Origin: Devosia beringensis
Lineage (GTDB): Bacteria; Pseudomonadota; Alphaproteobacteria; Rhizobiales; Devosiaceae
Assembly: GCF_014926585.1 (NCBI RefSeq)
Contig: NZ_CP045422.1
Location: 2,944,001-3,008,000, forward strand
Length of the DNA stretch: 64,000 nt
Direction: 5' to 3'
The position numbers were made by a program, and so were the translations under genes. The notes under the pieces were generated by a model. That model worked only from the letters and a program-made list of their open reading frames with translations. It did not search any database and was not told the DNA's origin. The stretch's first letter is position 1, and every line of letters begins with the position of its first letter. Below are positions 43,075 to 51,534 of this stretch, in pieces.

Positions 43075-43227
43075 AAATGTGGCCCCGCCCGAGGGGAGAG
43101 CGGAGCCACAAGGATGTGGGAACAAGTCCCCACAAGGAGGGAACGCAGGAGGCGCAAGGGAGGGAGGAGAAGCGCCTGCTGTGCTGGACGGGATATAGGG
43201 GGAGGGGCCGTGCCTAACAATCGTGCA
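43075..43227 (-). ncRNA. Candidate small RNA iv (CTCCTCCCTCCC loop)
   Basis: On the minus strand an AGGCGC/GCGCCT hairpin (43150-43177) displays CTCCTCCCTCCC in its loop. It is followed by a GTGGGGA/TTCCCAC hairpin (43133-43116) and a 10-bp GTGGCTCCGC/GCGGGGCCAC hairpin (43109-43079) with a CTCCCC-containing loop, which may be a weak terminator (ATTTGTCTT follows). A TATTAT element near 43234-43239 could be the -10. It is related in style but not in spacing to RNAs ii and iii. Confidence 0.6.
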
Positions 43228-43475
43228 ATGCGTATAATAGCTATGCACTGACCGCATGGAGTTTGGAATAATCCTGTCATATCAATGACAAGTGGAGCGG
43301 ATCAGTCGGGCGGGTGGGGCCTGAATATCAGGCTGCGCGGCGCTTTTTCAGGCGTCAGGCCCGCGCGGCCGGGTATGAAGCAGGCCGTTGGAAGTGCCAT
43401 TCGACGGCAGTTCTCACGCCCTGCTCGCCGCAAGATGCTGCAGTGGAATGATCTGCGCTTGGGGATGGCGGAACG
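43228..43475. other. Regulatory spacer between small RNA iv and lsrB 3' end
   Basis: No gene is visible. It holds a perfect inverted repeat TGTCAT-ATCA-ATGACA (43275-43290), about 48-65 bases upstream of the estimated start of RNA iv, and a GCCTGA-ATA-TCAGGC hairpin at 43319-43333 that may end the lsrB transcript. The first is a good candidate operator; LsrB/VtlR or a stress regulator could bind it. Confidence 0.5.
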
Positions 43476-44369
43476 CTAGAAGCTCCACTCGCGCGCCTTG
43501 GCGACGAGGAAGTCGCGGAAGACGCCGACGCGCTTGGAATTCTTCAGGGCCGGGGGATAGACGAAGAAGGCCTCGTAGGCCGGCAGTTCGGTCTCGGGCA
43601 TGAGCTGGACCAGGCTGTCGTCTTCTTCAACCACGTAGTCAGGCAGCATGGCGATGCCGACGCCGGCGCGGCAGGCCTGCATCATGCCATAGATGGCATT
43701 GACCTTGAGCGAGGCACGGCGCGGGCTGGAATCGCTGCGGCCCATATGTTCGAGGAAGTTGATGTCGCCCAGATAGGACGGTACCGGCTCGCCGAAGCTG
43801 ACAATGCGATGCTCGTCGAGCTGCTCGGCGCTGGTGGGCGTGCCGAACTCCTCGAGATAGGTGCGCGAGGCGTAGAAGTGGTTGTGCACCGTGAACAGCT
43901 TGCGCTGGATCATCTCGGACTGGTTGGGGCGGTGTAGGCGGATGGCCACGTCGGCCTCGCGCATGGCCAGGTCGAGCTCGGCGTCGTTGAGGCGGATTTC
44001 GAGCTGGATCAGCGGATAGAGCTTGAGAAATTCGTTGAGGCGCGAGCTGAGCCAGGCCGAGCCGATGCCCACCGTGGTGGTGACGATGAGGGGGCCGGTG
44101 GGCGTGTCCTGACTCTCGGACATCTGGGTTTCCACCTGCTGGAGTTCCCAGTGCATGCGGTGGGCGGTGCGGAACAGCTGCTCGCCCACCTCGGTGAGCA
44201 CCAGGCCACGGGCATGGCGGATGAACAGCTTGAGCCCCAGGTCATCTTCTAGGGCGGAAATCTGCCGGCTGACGGCCGACTGGCTCATGCCGAGCTTTTC
44301 AGCGGCATGGGTGAAACTGCCCGACTCGGCGGCGGTGTGGAAGATGCGCAGTTTGTCCCAGTCGAGCAT
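43476..44369 (-). CDS. lsrB: LysR-type regulator, LsrB/VtlR-like
   Basis: This 297-residue LysR regulator begins MLDWDKLRIFHTAAESGSFTHAAEKLGMSQSAVSRQISALE, which matches the LsrB/VtlR group of Hyphomicrobiales, followed by a substrate-binding domain. Location immediately downstream of trxB on the same strand is the conserved setting for this regulator. LsrB/VtlR is known to control redox genes, lipopolysaccharide and, in Brucella and Agrobacterium, small RNA genes such as AbcR2. Here small-RNA genes lie just beyond its 3' end. Symbol is given on sequence and context; no ortholog test was possible. Confidence 0.85.
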   Translation of the reverse strand: MLDWDKLRIFHTAAESGSFTHAAEKLGMSQSAVSRQISALEDDLGLKLFIRHARGLVLTEVGEQLFRTAHRMHWELQQVETQMSESQDTPTGPLIVTTTVGIGSAWLSSRLNEFLKLYPLIQLEIRLNDAELDLAMREADVAIRLHRPNQSEMIQRKLFTVHNHFYASRTYLEEFGTPTSAEQLDEHRIVSFGEPVPSYLGDINFLEHMGRSDSSPRRASLKVNAIYGMMQACRAGVGIAMLPDYVVEEDDSLVQLMPETELPAYEAFFVYPPALKNSKRVGVFRDFLVAKAREWSF

Positions 44370-44405
44370 GTCTTTTGACGCTTTCTATTTGGGTCGTCGG
44401 TCGAG

Positions 44406-45356
44406 CTACTCCGCCGCCTCGGCGAGTTCGTGTTCGGCGAGAAAACGTTCGGCATCGAGCGCCGCCATGCAGCCCATGCCGGCGGCGGTGACGGCCTGAC
44501 GATAGACATCGTCGGTCACGTCACCGGCGGCAAAGACGCCGGGTATATTGGTCTGGCAGGTGCCGGGTTTGACCTGCAGATAGCCACCGGGCTTCATGTC
44601 GAGCTTGCCGGCAAAGATCGCCGTGGCCGGGGCGTGGCCGATGGCGATGAAGATGCCGTCAATGGGCTGTTCATAGGTGCGGTTGAGCGCCAGGTCGCGC
44701 AGGGTCACGGTATTGACCGAGGGTGGCATGGCGGAGCCGCCGACTTCGGCAATTTCGGTATTCCAGCGCACTTCGATCTTGGGGTTCTTGAACAGACGCT
44801 CCTGCAGGATGCGTTCGGCGCGGAACTCGTCACGGCGGTGCACCACAATCACCTTGGAGGCGAAGTTGGTCAGGAACAAGGCTTCCTCGACCGCGGTATT
44901 GCCGCCGCCGACCACGAGCACTTCCTTGTTGCGATAGAAGAAGCCATCGCAGGTGGCGCAGGCGGAGACGCCAAAGCCCTGGAATTTCTGCTCGCTGGGC
45001 AGGCCCAGCCACTTGGCCTGGGCGCCCGTGGAAATGATGACGCTGTCGGCGGTGTAGATCTCGCCATCATGGCCGGTCAGCACGAAGGGGCGGCGGTCAA
45101 AATCGACATGGGTGATGATGTCGCTGACAAAGCGCGTGCCGACATGCTCGGCCTGCGCCTTCATCTGGTCCATCAGCCAGGGGCCCTGCACCACATCGGC
45201 GAAGCCGGGATAGTTTTCCACATCGGTGGTGATGGTCAGCTGGCCGCCGGGCTGCAGGCCCTGGATCATGATGGGTTCAAGCATGGCGCGCGCGGCATAG
45301 ATGGCGGCCGTGTAACCGGCAGGGCCGGACCCGATGATGACGACTTTGGCGTGCAT
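44406..45356 (-). CDS. trxB: Thioredoxin-disulfide reductase
   Basis: This 316-residue flavoenzyme reduces thioredoxin with NADPH. It shows the FAD motif IIGSGPAGYTAAIYAARA, the redox pair CATC (C133, C136), NADPH motif VVGGGNTAVEEALFL and the FAD C-terminal motif GVFAAGDVTDD. It is cytoplasmic. lsrB follows 36 bases later on the same strand, so the pair may be co-transcribed, linking thiol redox state to regulation. Confidence 0.97.
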   Translation of the reverse strand: MHAKVVIIGSGPAGYTAAIYAARAMLEPIMIQGLQPGGQLTITTDVENYPGFADVVQGPWLMDQMKAQAEHVGTRFVSDIITHVDFDRRPFVLTGHDGEIYTADSVIISTGAQAKWLGLPSEQKFQGFGVSACATCDGFFYRNKEVLVVGGGNTAVEEALFLTNFASKVIVVHRRDEFRAERILQERLFKNPKIEVRWNTEIAEVGGSAMPPSVNTVTLRDLALNRTYEQPIDGIFIAIGHAPATAIFAGKLDMKPGGYLQVKPGTCQTNIPGVFAAGDVTDDVYRQAVTAAGMGCMAALDAERFLAEHELAEAAE

Positions 45357-45512
45357 CGCAACGCTCTCCGACTAATGGGAGTACTCCCGCGACCCTAGTT
45401 AAGGGCCGAAGGCGTTCTCTTTCAAGGCAAACTGTCCAGCCGCCAGGCACGGGCCTGTGGGAACGTACGAAAATGTCACACTTATGGTGAGCAAATGCCC
45501 AATTCCAGGGCG

Positions 45513-45986
45513 TCAGGCATAGACGATTTTGATGATTTCGAAGCTGCGGGCCCCGCCGGGAGCCGCCACCTCGAACGAATCGCCCTCTGACTTGCCAATC
45601 ATGGCGCGCGCAATCGGCGAGGAAATCGAGATGCGACCGGCCGAGGCATCCGCCTCCGGATCGCCGACGACCTGGTAGGTCTTTTCTTCCTCGGTGTTCT
45701 CATCGATATAGGTCACGGTGGCGCCGAACTTGACGGTGCTGCCGCTGACCTTGGACACATCAATGACGTCGGCGAGCGCAAGAATGGTCTCGAGCTCCTT
45801 GATGCGACCCTCATTGAGGCTCTGCTGTTCCTTGGCGGCATGATATTCGGCGTTTTCGGACAGATCGCCGTGAGCGCGCGCTTCCGAGATCGCCTCGACA
45901 ATGCGGCGGCGCTCGGTGGCAGTGCGAAGCTCGTATTCGGCAGCCAGGGCCTTCTGGCCGCCCACTGTCATCGGGATCTTTTCCAT
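45513..45986 (-). CDS. greA: Transcription elongation factor GreA
   Basis: This 157-residue protein has an N-terminal coiled-coil (about residues 8-75, with the tip acidic residues in [17 protein letters not shown]) and a C-terminal FKBP-like domain ([14 protein letters not shown] ... [20 protein letters not shown]). It binds RNA polymerase and stimulates transcript cleavage to rescue backtracked complexes. GGAGG 8 bases before ATG 45986 sets the start; the ATG at 46001 is rejected. Confidence 0.97.
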   Translation of the reverse strand: MEKIPMTVGGQKALAAEYELRTATERRRIVEAISEARAHGDLSENAEYHAAKEQQSLNEGRIKELETILALADVIDVSKVSGSTVKFGATVTYIDENTEEEKTYQVVGDPEADASAGRISISSPIARAMIGKSEGDSFEVAAPGGARSFEIIKIVYA

Positions 45987-46187
45987 TTTCGTCGCCTCCA
46001 ATCGGCACGTCAGACAATAGCTTTCACCCCAGCCAAAATCCGTTCGGCTTATGCTTCACGATAAGTTTTAGGGGAGAGCGGGCTCAAATTGCCCGGCTGC
46101 CGCGTTGCGGTCAAGCCGGTGTGGTCAGGAAGATGGTCATGTCCACACGCGCTTTCAAGCCGGAAGCCCGCAATGAGAGGCCCAACC

Positions 46188-47330
46188 ATGCGTTCGCCAG
46201 CCTATGTTCCAGCCTATGTTGTCGCGCTGTCGCTGCTGCTGTCCACGCCCGCCTTTGCCCAAAGCATGGAGTCGAGCGCCGGACCGCTGCAGGCACAGGT
46301 GCTGGCCGAGGGGCTCGACCATCCCTGGGCGCTGGCCTTCCTGCCCGATGGGCGGCTGCTGGTGACCGAGCGCAGCGGGCAGTTGCTGGTGCTGACCGAG
46401 GGCGTGGCCGGCGCGCCGGTCGTGGGGACGCCCGAGGTCTATGACCAGGGGCAGGGCGGCCTGCTCGATGTGGCGCTGGCGCCGGACTTTGCCGAGAGCG
46501 GCCGGATTTATCTCAGCTTTGCCGAAACCGCGGCCCATGCCGGCCAGCAGCGCGGGCAGGGCACGGCGGTGATGGCGGCGCGGCTGGTGCTGGAGGGCGA
46601 TAGCGGAAGGCTGGAAGACCAGCAGGTGATCTTCCGGATGAACAAGTTCACCACCACCAACCGGCATTTCGGTTCACGCGTGGTGGTGGGGCTCGATGGC
46701 AACCTCTTCGTGACGGTGGGCGATCGCGGCGACCAGAACCGCGCCCAGGACTTTGGCGATCATGCAGGCTCGGTGGTGCGGATTGCGCCGGACGGCGCGG
46801 TGCCGGCGGACAATCCGCGGCCGGACGGCTGGGCGCCGGAGCTGTGGAGCAAAGGTCATCGCAATCCGCAGGGCGCAACGCTGCGGGCGGACGGGCAATT
46901 GTTCACCGTCGAGCATGGCGCGCGCGGCGGCGACGAGGTCAACAATCCGCAGCCGGGCGGCAATTATGGCTGGCCGGTAATCTCCTATGGCCAGGACTAT
47001 TCCGGGCTGTCGATCGGGGAAGGCACGGAAAAGCCGGGGCTGGAGCAGCCGCTGACCTATTGGGACCCGTCGATCTCGCCTTCGGGGCTCGATTTTTATG
47101 ATGGCGCGCTGCTGCCGGGCTGGCAGGGCGACCTGCTGACCGGCGGGCTCAGCGGCCATGTGCTGGTGCGGCTCGATATGGAGGGCGATGCCATTGTCGG
47201 CGAAGAACGGCTGTTCGAAGGCCAGCTGGGGCGGATCCGCGACGTCAAGACCGGGCCGGACGGGGCGATCTACGTGATCACCGACGCGGATAATGGGCGA
47301 CTGATACGGATCGCGCCGCAGGGGGAGTAG
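46188..47330 (+). CDS. PQQ-type aldose sugar dehydrogenase, second copy
   Basis: This 380-residue periplasmic beta-propeller dehydrogenase has a signal peptide (SLLLSTPAFA-QSM) and the same block order as the gene at 3353-4597: HPWALAFLPDGRLLVTERSG, QGGLLDVALAPDF, HFGSRVV, GHRNPQGA, EHGARGGDEVNNP, NYGWPVISYG and IRDVKTGPDGAIYVITD. Catalytic His and Arg sit in the HFGSR and EHGARGGDE blocks. The N-terminal Pro/Glu linker of the first copy is missing, so it is closer to the standard YliI/Asd form. GAGAGG 7 bases before ATG 46188 sets the start. Confidence 0.9.
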   Translation: MRSPAYVPAYVVALSLLLSTPAFAQSMESSAGPLQAQVLAEGLDHPWALAFLPDGRLLVTERSGQLLVLTEGVAGAPVVGTPEVYDQGQGGLLDVALAPDFAESGRIYLSFAETAAHAGQQRGQGTAVMAARLVLEGDSGRLEDQQVIFRMNKFTTTNRHFGSRVVVGLDGNLFVTVGDRGDQNRAQDFGDHAGSVVRIAPDGAVPADNPRPDGWAPELWSKGHRNPQGATLRADGQLFTVEHGARGGDEVNNPQPGGNYGWPVISYGQDYSGLSIGEGTEKPGLEQPLTYWDPSISPSGLDFYDGALLPGWQGDLLTGGLSGHVLVRLDMEGDAIVGEERLFEGQLGRIRDVKTGPDGAIYVITDADNGRLIRIAPQGE

Positions 47331-47405
47331 GTCCCCTGTGTGGCGGGTTATGGCTGGGCGGGATTATGCCGCGAAGCGGGCAGGTTCCTGCCATTCGAGC
47401 GTAGC

Positions 47406-47452
47406 TCTCATGGCCTTCGACCCTAAAATCGCTCCACCGGAGCGATTTTGCC
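47406..47452 (+). repeat. Dispersed 47-base repeat, copy B, with perfect hairpin
   Basis: It matches copy A at 11704-11750 at 38 of 47 positions. Within it AAAATCGCTCC-ACC-GGAGCGATTTT (47425-47449) is an 11-bp perfect stem with terminal T's, so it probably also terminates the sugar dehydrogenase transcript. Confidence 0.7.
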
Positions 47453-47526
47453 ACTGCTTGGCCAGCTCGAAGTCACAAAAGTGTAATCTGGCTGTGTGTA
47501 GTGGCGCGCAAAACGGAGAGCTGCCC

Positions 47527-48441
47527 ATGCGTGACTTCGCCAGCCAAAGTGACCTCGATCGGATCCGCGCGGAAATCACCGACAGTCTTGATGAAGAGCT
47601 GGAGCTGCAGTTCGAGGACGAGCAGATCGAGGCACTGGCCGGTGGCGAGGCACGGCCGGGCGGCAAGACGCTGGACCGGCGGATCTATTTCCGCGAACTG
47701 TTCCGCATGCAGCACGAACTGGTGCGTCTGCAGGACTGGATCGCCCATCACCGGCTCAAGGTGGCCGTGGTGTTCGAGGGTCGGGATTCGGCGGGCAAGG
47801 GCGGCGCCATCAAGCGCATTACCCAGCGGCTCAATCCGCGTGTCTGCCGGGTGGTAGCGCTGCCGGCCCCGAGCGACCGGGAAAAGACGCAGTGGTATTT
47901 CCAGCGCTATGTGCCCCATTTGCCGGCCGCGGGCGAAATGGTGCTGTTCGACCGCTCCTGGTACAACCGGGCCGGCGTCGAGCGGGTGATGGGCTTCTGC
48001 AGTCCGTCCGAGCTCGAGGAGTTCTTCCGCACCGTGCCCGATTTCGAGCGCATGCTGATCGGCTCGGGCATCATCCTGATCAAGTTCTGGTTCTCGATCA
48101 GCAATGAAGAGCAGGAATTCCGCTTCCGCATGCGCATCGACGATCCGCTCAAACAGTGGAAGCTGTCGCCCATGGATATGGAATCGCGGCGCCACTGGGA
48201 GGACTATACCAAGGCCAAGGAAGACATGCTGGCGCGCACCCATACGGCGGAATCGCCGTGGTGGATCGTCGATGCCGATGACAAGAAGCGGGCGCGGCTC
48301 AATACCATTGCCCATCTGCTGAGTGCCATTCCCTATGCCGACGTGCCCAAGCCGGAAGTGGTGCTGCCCGAGCGCATCCGGCATCCGGACTATGCGCGCG
48401 GCCTGGTGCCCGCGGAAATGTATGTGAAGTCGGTGTACTGA
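47527..48441 (+). CDS. ppk2: Polyphosphate kinase 2
   Basis: This 304-residue PPK2-family enzyme transfers phosphate between polyphosphate and nucleotides. It shows Walker A VVFEGRDSAGKGGAIKRI (around residues 81-98), the lid arginines NPRVCRVVALPAPSDREKTQWYFQRYVPHLP and Walker B LFDRSWYNRAGVERVMGF. Length and motifs fit single-domain class I PPK2. The first 50 residues are acidic and probably helical. GGAGAG lies 7 bases before ATG 47527. It has no partner gene and lies alone between the dehydrogenase and molybdoenzyme. Confidence 0.94.
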   Translation: MRDFASQSDLDRIRAEITDSLDEELELQFEDEQIEALAGGEARPGGKTLDRRIYFRELFRMQHELVRLQDWIAHHRLKVAVVFEGRDSAGKGGAIKRITQRLNPRVCRVVALPAPSDREKTQWYFQRYVPHLPAAGEMVLFDRSWYNRAGVERVMGFCSPSELEEFFRTVPDFERMLIGSGIILIKFWFSISNEEQEFRFRMRIDDPLKQWKLSPMDMESRRHWEDYTKAKEDMLARTHTAESPWWIVDADDKKRARLNTIAHLLSAIPYADVPKPEVVLPERIRHPDYARGLVPAEMYVKSVY

Positions 48442-48528
48442 GGCGGCAGGCGCTGCCGTTATTTCAGCCGCGGCCCTTGCGGCGCAAACTTTCAGGCCCG
48501 ACAATGCCTCCAATAAGGGAGCAGGGTC

Positions 48529-50703
48529 ATGGCTGACGGCAAGCAGATCGTGGGGGGCGGGCCCAAGAAGGTGCTCTATACGCTGGCCACCATTGGCCGC
48601 ATGGGCGTGGGCAAGGCCGCCAAGGCGCTGACCGCCAAGAACGCCTGCAAGGCCTGTGCCTATGGCATGGGCGGCCAGCGCGGCGGCATGACCAATGAGC
48701 TCAATGAATTTCCCTCGGTCTGCAACAAGAGCGTGCAGGCGCAATCGACCGATATCCAGCCCGCCATTCCGCTGCCGATCTTCGAGCATGAGATCGCCGA
48801 TCTGGCCGAACTGACGGGCAAGGAGATGGAGCATCTGGGCCGGCTGGGCACGCCGCTGTTCAAGGCGCGCGGGGCGCAGCGCTTCGTGCCGGTCGACTGG
48901 GAATTTGCCCTGGCTCATGCCGCGCAGAAGCTGGGCGCCACCGCGCCGCAGCGCAGCTTTTTCTATTCCTCGGGGCGCTCGTCCAACGAGGCGGGGTTCC
49001 TGTTCCAGCTGCTGGCGCGGGCCTATGGCACCAATAATGTCAACAATTGCTCCTATTACTGCCACCAGGCCACGAGCGAGGGGCTGGCAACGACGATCGG
49101 CAAGGCGACGTCCAGCGTCGAGCTGGAGGACCTGACCGGGGCCGACCTGATCTTTGTCATCGGCGCCAATCCCTCGTCCAACCATCCCCGCTTCATCCAT
49201 ATGCTCAAGAACTGCCGCGAGCGGGGCGGGCAGGTGATCGTCATCAACCCGGCCAAAGAGCCGGGGCTGGTCAAGTTCGCGGTGCCGAAATCACCAAGCT
49301 CCATGCTCAAGGGCGGCAGCGAGATCGCCTCCGATTACTGCCAGCCGCGCATCGGCAGCGACATTGCGCTGATGAAGGGCATCGCCAAGGCGGTGCTGGA
49401 GCTGGGGCTGGCCGATACCGGCTTCATCGCGGCGCATAGTTCGGGCTTTGCCGAATTCCATGCCGACCTCGACGCGCTGGATTGGGACGCGATCACCGCG
49501 GCCTGCGGCATCAGCCGGGAGGAGATCACCCATCTGGCGCGGCAATATGGCAGGGCCAAGCATGCCGTCTTTGCCTGGGGCATGGGCATGACGCACCACA
49601 TTCATGGCGTGGCCAATGTCGAGGCGATTGCAAACCTGGCCATGCTGCGCGGCATGGTGGGCAAGCGCTTTGCCGGGCTCTTGCCGCTGCGCGGGCATTC
49701 CAATGTGCAGGGCATCGGCACGATCGGGGTCAAGCCGGTGCTGGCCAAGGATGTGCTCGAAAAGATGGAGGCCGCCTTCGGCGTGACCTTCCCCGAAGCC
49801 AAGGGCATGGACACCATGGCCTGCCTCAAGGCGGCCGAAGCCGGGGCAATCGACAGTGCGGTGATCATGGGCGGCAATCTCTGGGGCGCGACACCCGATA
49901 CCGGTTTTGCCAGCCGGGCCATGGAAGCGATCGGCTTCAAGCTGTTCCTCACCACCACGCTCAATATGGGGCATGTGCATGGGCTGGGTCATGGCGAGGT
50001 GCTGGTGCTGCCGGTGACGGCGCGTGACGAGGAATGGGAGCCCACCACCCAGGAATCGATGTTCAATTATGTGCGGCTGAGCGATGGCGGCATTAGGCGG
50101 CTGGAGAATGTGCGGCCGGAAAGCTGGATCCTGGGCGAGATCGGGGCGCGGGTGCTGCCCGGCGGGCCGATCGACTTCAAGGCCTTCAGCGCCCATGCGA
50201 AGGTGCGCGACGCCATTGCCGCGATCGTGCCGGGGATGGAAGAGCTGGCCGATATCGACGTGGCCAAGCGCGAATTCCACATCAAGAGCCGGGTCATGCA
50301 CACGCCCGAATTCGGCACGCCTGACGGCAAGGCGCATTTCGTGGTGACGCCGATTCCCGCCAGCGGCACGGGCCAACTGAGTCTGGCCACCATTCGCAGC
50401 GAAGGCCAGTTCAACACCATCATCTATGAAGAGCGCGACAGCTATCGCGGCAATGCCGGGCGTGATGCGGTGTTTCTCAATGCGGCGGATATGGAAGGGT
50501 TCGGCGTCAGCGAGGGGCAGGTGGTGACGATCGCCTCCGATGTCGGGCGCATGCAGGCGGTGGCGCGGACCTTCGACCTGCCGCGTGGCAGCGCCATGGC
50601 CTATTATCCGGAAGCCAATGTGCTGGTGGGTACGGCGGTGGATCCGCGCAGCAAGACCCCGGCCTTCAAATCGGTGCCGGTCTGGCTGGAGCCAGGCGTG
50701 TGA
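48529..50703 (+). CDS. FdhF/YdeP-family molybdopterin oxidoreductase
   Basis: This 724-residue molybdenum enzyme of the formate-dehydrogenase-H/YdeP group has an N-terminal cysteine set (CKACAYGMGGQRGG then VCNKS), the molybdopterin domain (SSGRSSNEAGFLFQLLARAYGTNNVNNCSYYCHQATS, IGANPSSNHPRF, PLRGHSNVQGIGTIG) and a C-terminal dinucleotide-binding domain (EERDSYRGNAGRDAVFLNAADM). The active-site position corresponds to the CYYCHQ region. YdeP proteins have been linked to acid resistance, but substrates are unknown. No fdhD lies adjacent. The stop overlaps the next gene's GTG. Confidence 0.9.
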   Translation: MADGKQIVGGGPKKVLYTLATIGRMGVGKAAKALTAKNACKACAYGMGGQRGGMTNELNEFPSVCNKSVQAQSTDIQPAIPLPIFEHEIADLAELTGKEMEHLGRLGTPLFKARGAQRFVPVDWEFALAHAAQKLGATAPQRSFFYSSGRSSNEAGFLFQLLARAYGTNNVNNCSYYCHQATSEGLATTIGKATSSVELEDLTGADLIFVIGANPSSNHPRFIHMLKNCRERGGQVIVINPAKEPGLVKFAVPKSPSSMLKGGSEIASDYCQPRIGSDIALMKGIAKAVLELGLADTGFIAAHSSGFAEFHADLDALDWDAITAACGISREEITHLARQYGRAKHAVFAWGMGMTHHIHGVANVEAIANLAMLRGMVGKRFAGLLPLRGHSNVQGIGTIGVKPVLAKDVLEKMEAAFGVTFPEAKGMDTMACLKAAEAGAIDSAVIMGGNLWGATPDTGFASRAMEAIGFKLFLTTTLNMGHVHGLGHGEVLVLPVTARDEEWEPTTQESMFNYVRLSDGGIRRLENVRPESWILGEIGARVLPGGPIDFKAFSAHAKVRDAIAAIVPGMEELADIDVAKREFHIKSRVMHTPEFGTPDGKAHFVVTPIPASGTGQLSLATIRSEGQFNTIIYEERDSYRGNAGRDAVFLNAADMEGFGVSEGQVVTIASDVGRMQAVARTFDLPRGSAMAYYPEANVLVGTAVDPRSKTPAFKSVPVWLEPGV

Positions 50704-51389
50704 GCGCCATGGCCTTTCCGCAAGCGACACTGGATTTCCTGGGCGGCATTGCAGCCAACAATGAGAAGGCCTGGTTCGACGACAACCGCGCGCTCTATGA
50801 AGCAGGCTATGTCGAAGCGGGCCGTGCCTTTGTGGAAGAGATGGGGCCGCGCCTGCGGGCGCTGTCGCCCAGCGTGCAGTTTTCGCCCAAGATCAATGGC
50901 TCGCAGTCGCGCATCAATCGCGATGTGCGGTTCTCCAAGGACAAGCGGCCCTACAAGACGCATCTGGACCTGTGGTTCTGGCACGGCGAGAAGCGCAGCT
51001 GGGATTGCCCGGGCTTCTGGTTTCGCCTGACCGCCGACAGCGTGCATCTGGGCTGTGGCCTGCATGGCATGAACAAGGAGACGCTGGAATCGTTTCGCCA
51101 TTCGGTCGAACTGCCCCGCTCGGGCAAGGCGCTGGTGGAAGCTGTCGCCGCCGTTCGGGCCAATGGCGATTACGATATCGGCGAAAAAACCCGGCAACGC
51201 CCGCCACGCGGTTTCGCGGTGCCAGAGGAGCGGGCCGAATACCTGCTTTATGAAGGCTTGACTGCCGGCACCCAGATGCCGGCCATTGCGGCACTGCGGG
51301 CGGATTTCGCCGATGTCTGCCTCGGGCACTTCACCGCCTGCTGGCCGATTGGCGCGTGGCTGCTGCGCGAAATTGCCACTGGCACCTAA
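50700..51389 (+). CDS. DUF2461 family protein
   Basis: This 229-residue cytoplasmic protein matches DUF2461 by FPQATLDFLGGIAANNEKAWFDDNRALYEAGYVEAGRAFVEEMGPRL and the internal INRDVRFSKDKRPYKTHLDLWFWHGEK. Family function is unknown. The GTG at 50700 overlaps the molybdoenzyme stop and has GGAG 8 bases upstream; ATG 50709 is the alternative. Coupling to the FdhF/YdeP-like gene suggests joint expression. Confidence 0.85.
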   Translation: MSAMAFPQATLDFLGGIAANNEKAWFDDNRALYEAGYVEAGRAFVEEMGPRLRALSPSVQFSPKINGSQSRINRDVRFSKDKRPYKTHLDLWFWHGEKRSWDCPGFWFRLTADSVHLGCGLHGMNKETLESFRHSVELPRSGKALVEAVAAVRANGDYDIGEKTRQRPPRGFAVPEERAEYLLYEGLTAGTQMPAIAALRADFADVCLGHFTACWPIGAWLLREIATGT

Positions 51390-51425
51390 AACACTGGCTG
51401 CAATAGGTTTGTTTACGAAGTTGTT

Positions 51426-51443
51426 ACTATGACGAATCATAGT
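51426..51443. promoter_or_regulatory. Perfect inverted repeat upstream of the chemoreceptor-like gene
   Basis: ACTATGA-CGAA-TCATAGT (7-bp arms) lies in an AT-rich patch about 92 bp before the start at 51535. It is a candidate operator for an unidentified regulator. Confidence 0.4.
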
Positions 51444-51534
51444 TCAACTTTGAAATCAGTACTGGTTCTTGTGCGTTACTGATTAAATTTTAGGCATTCT
51501 TGTTGTTCTCACCAGGTGCAATTGGGGCACGGTC

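Noticed and set aside
43320..43475. A 64-codon plus-strand frame next to lsrB
   Set aside because: Random composition, no ribosome site, overlaps the likely lsrB 3' region.
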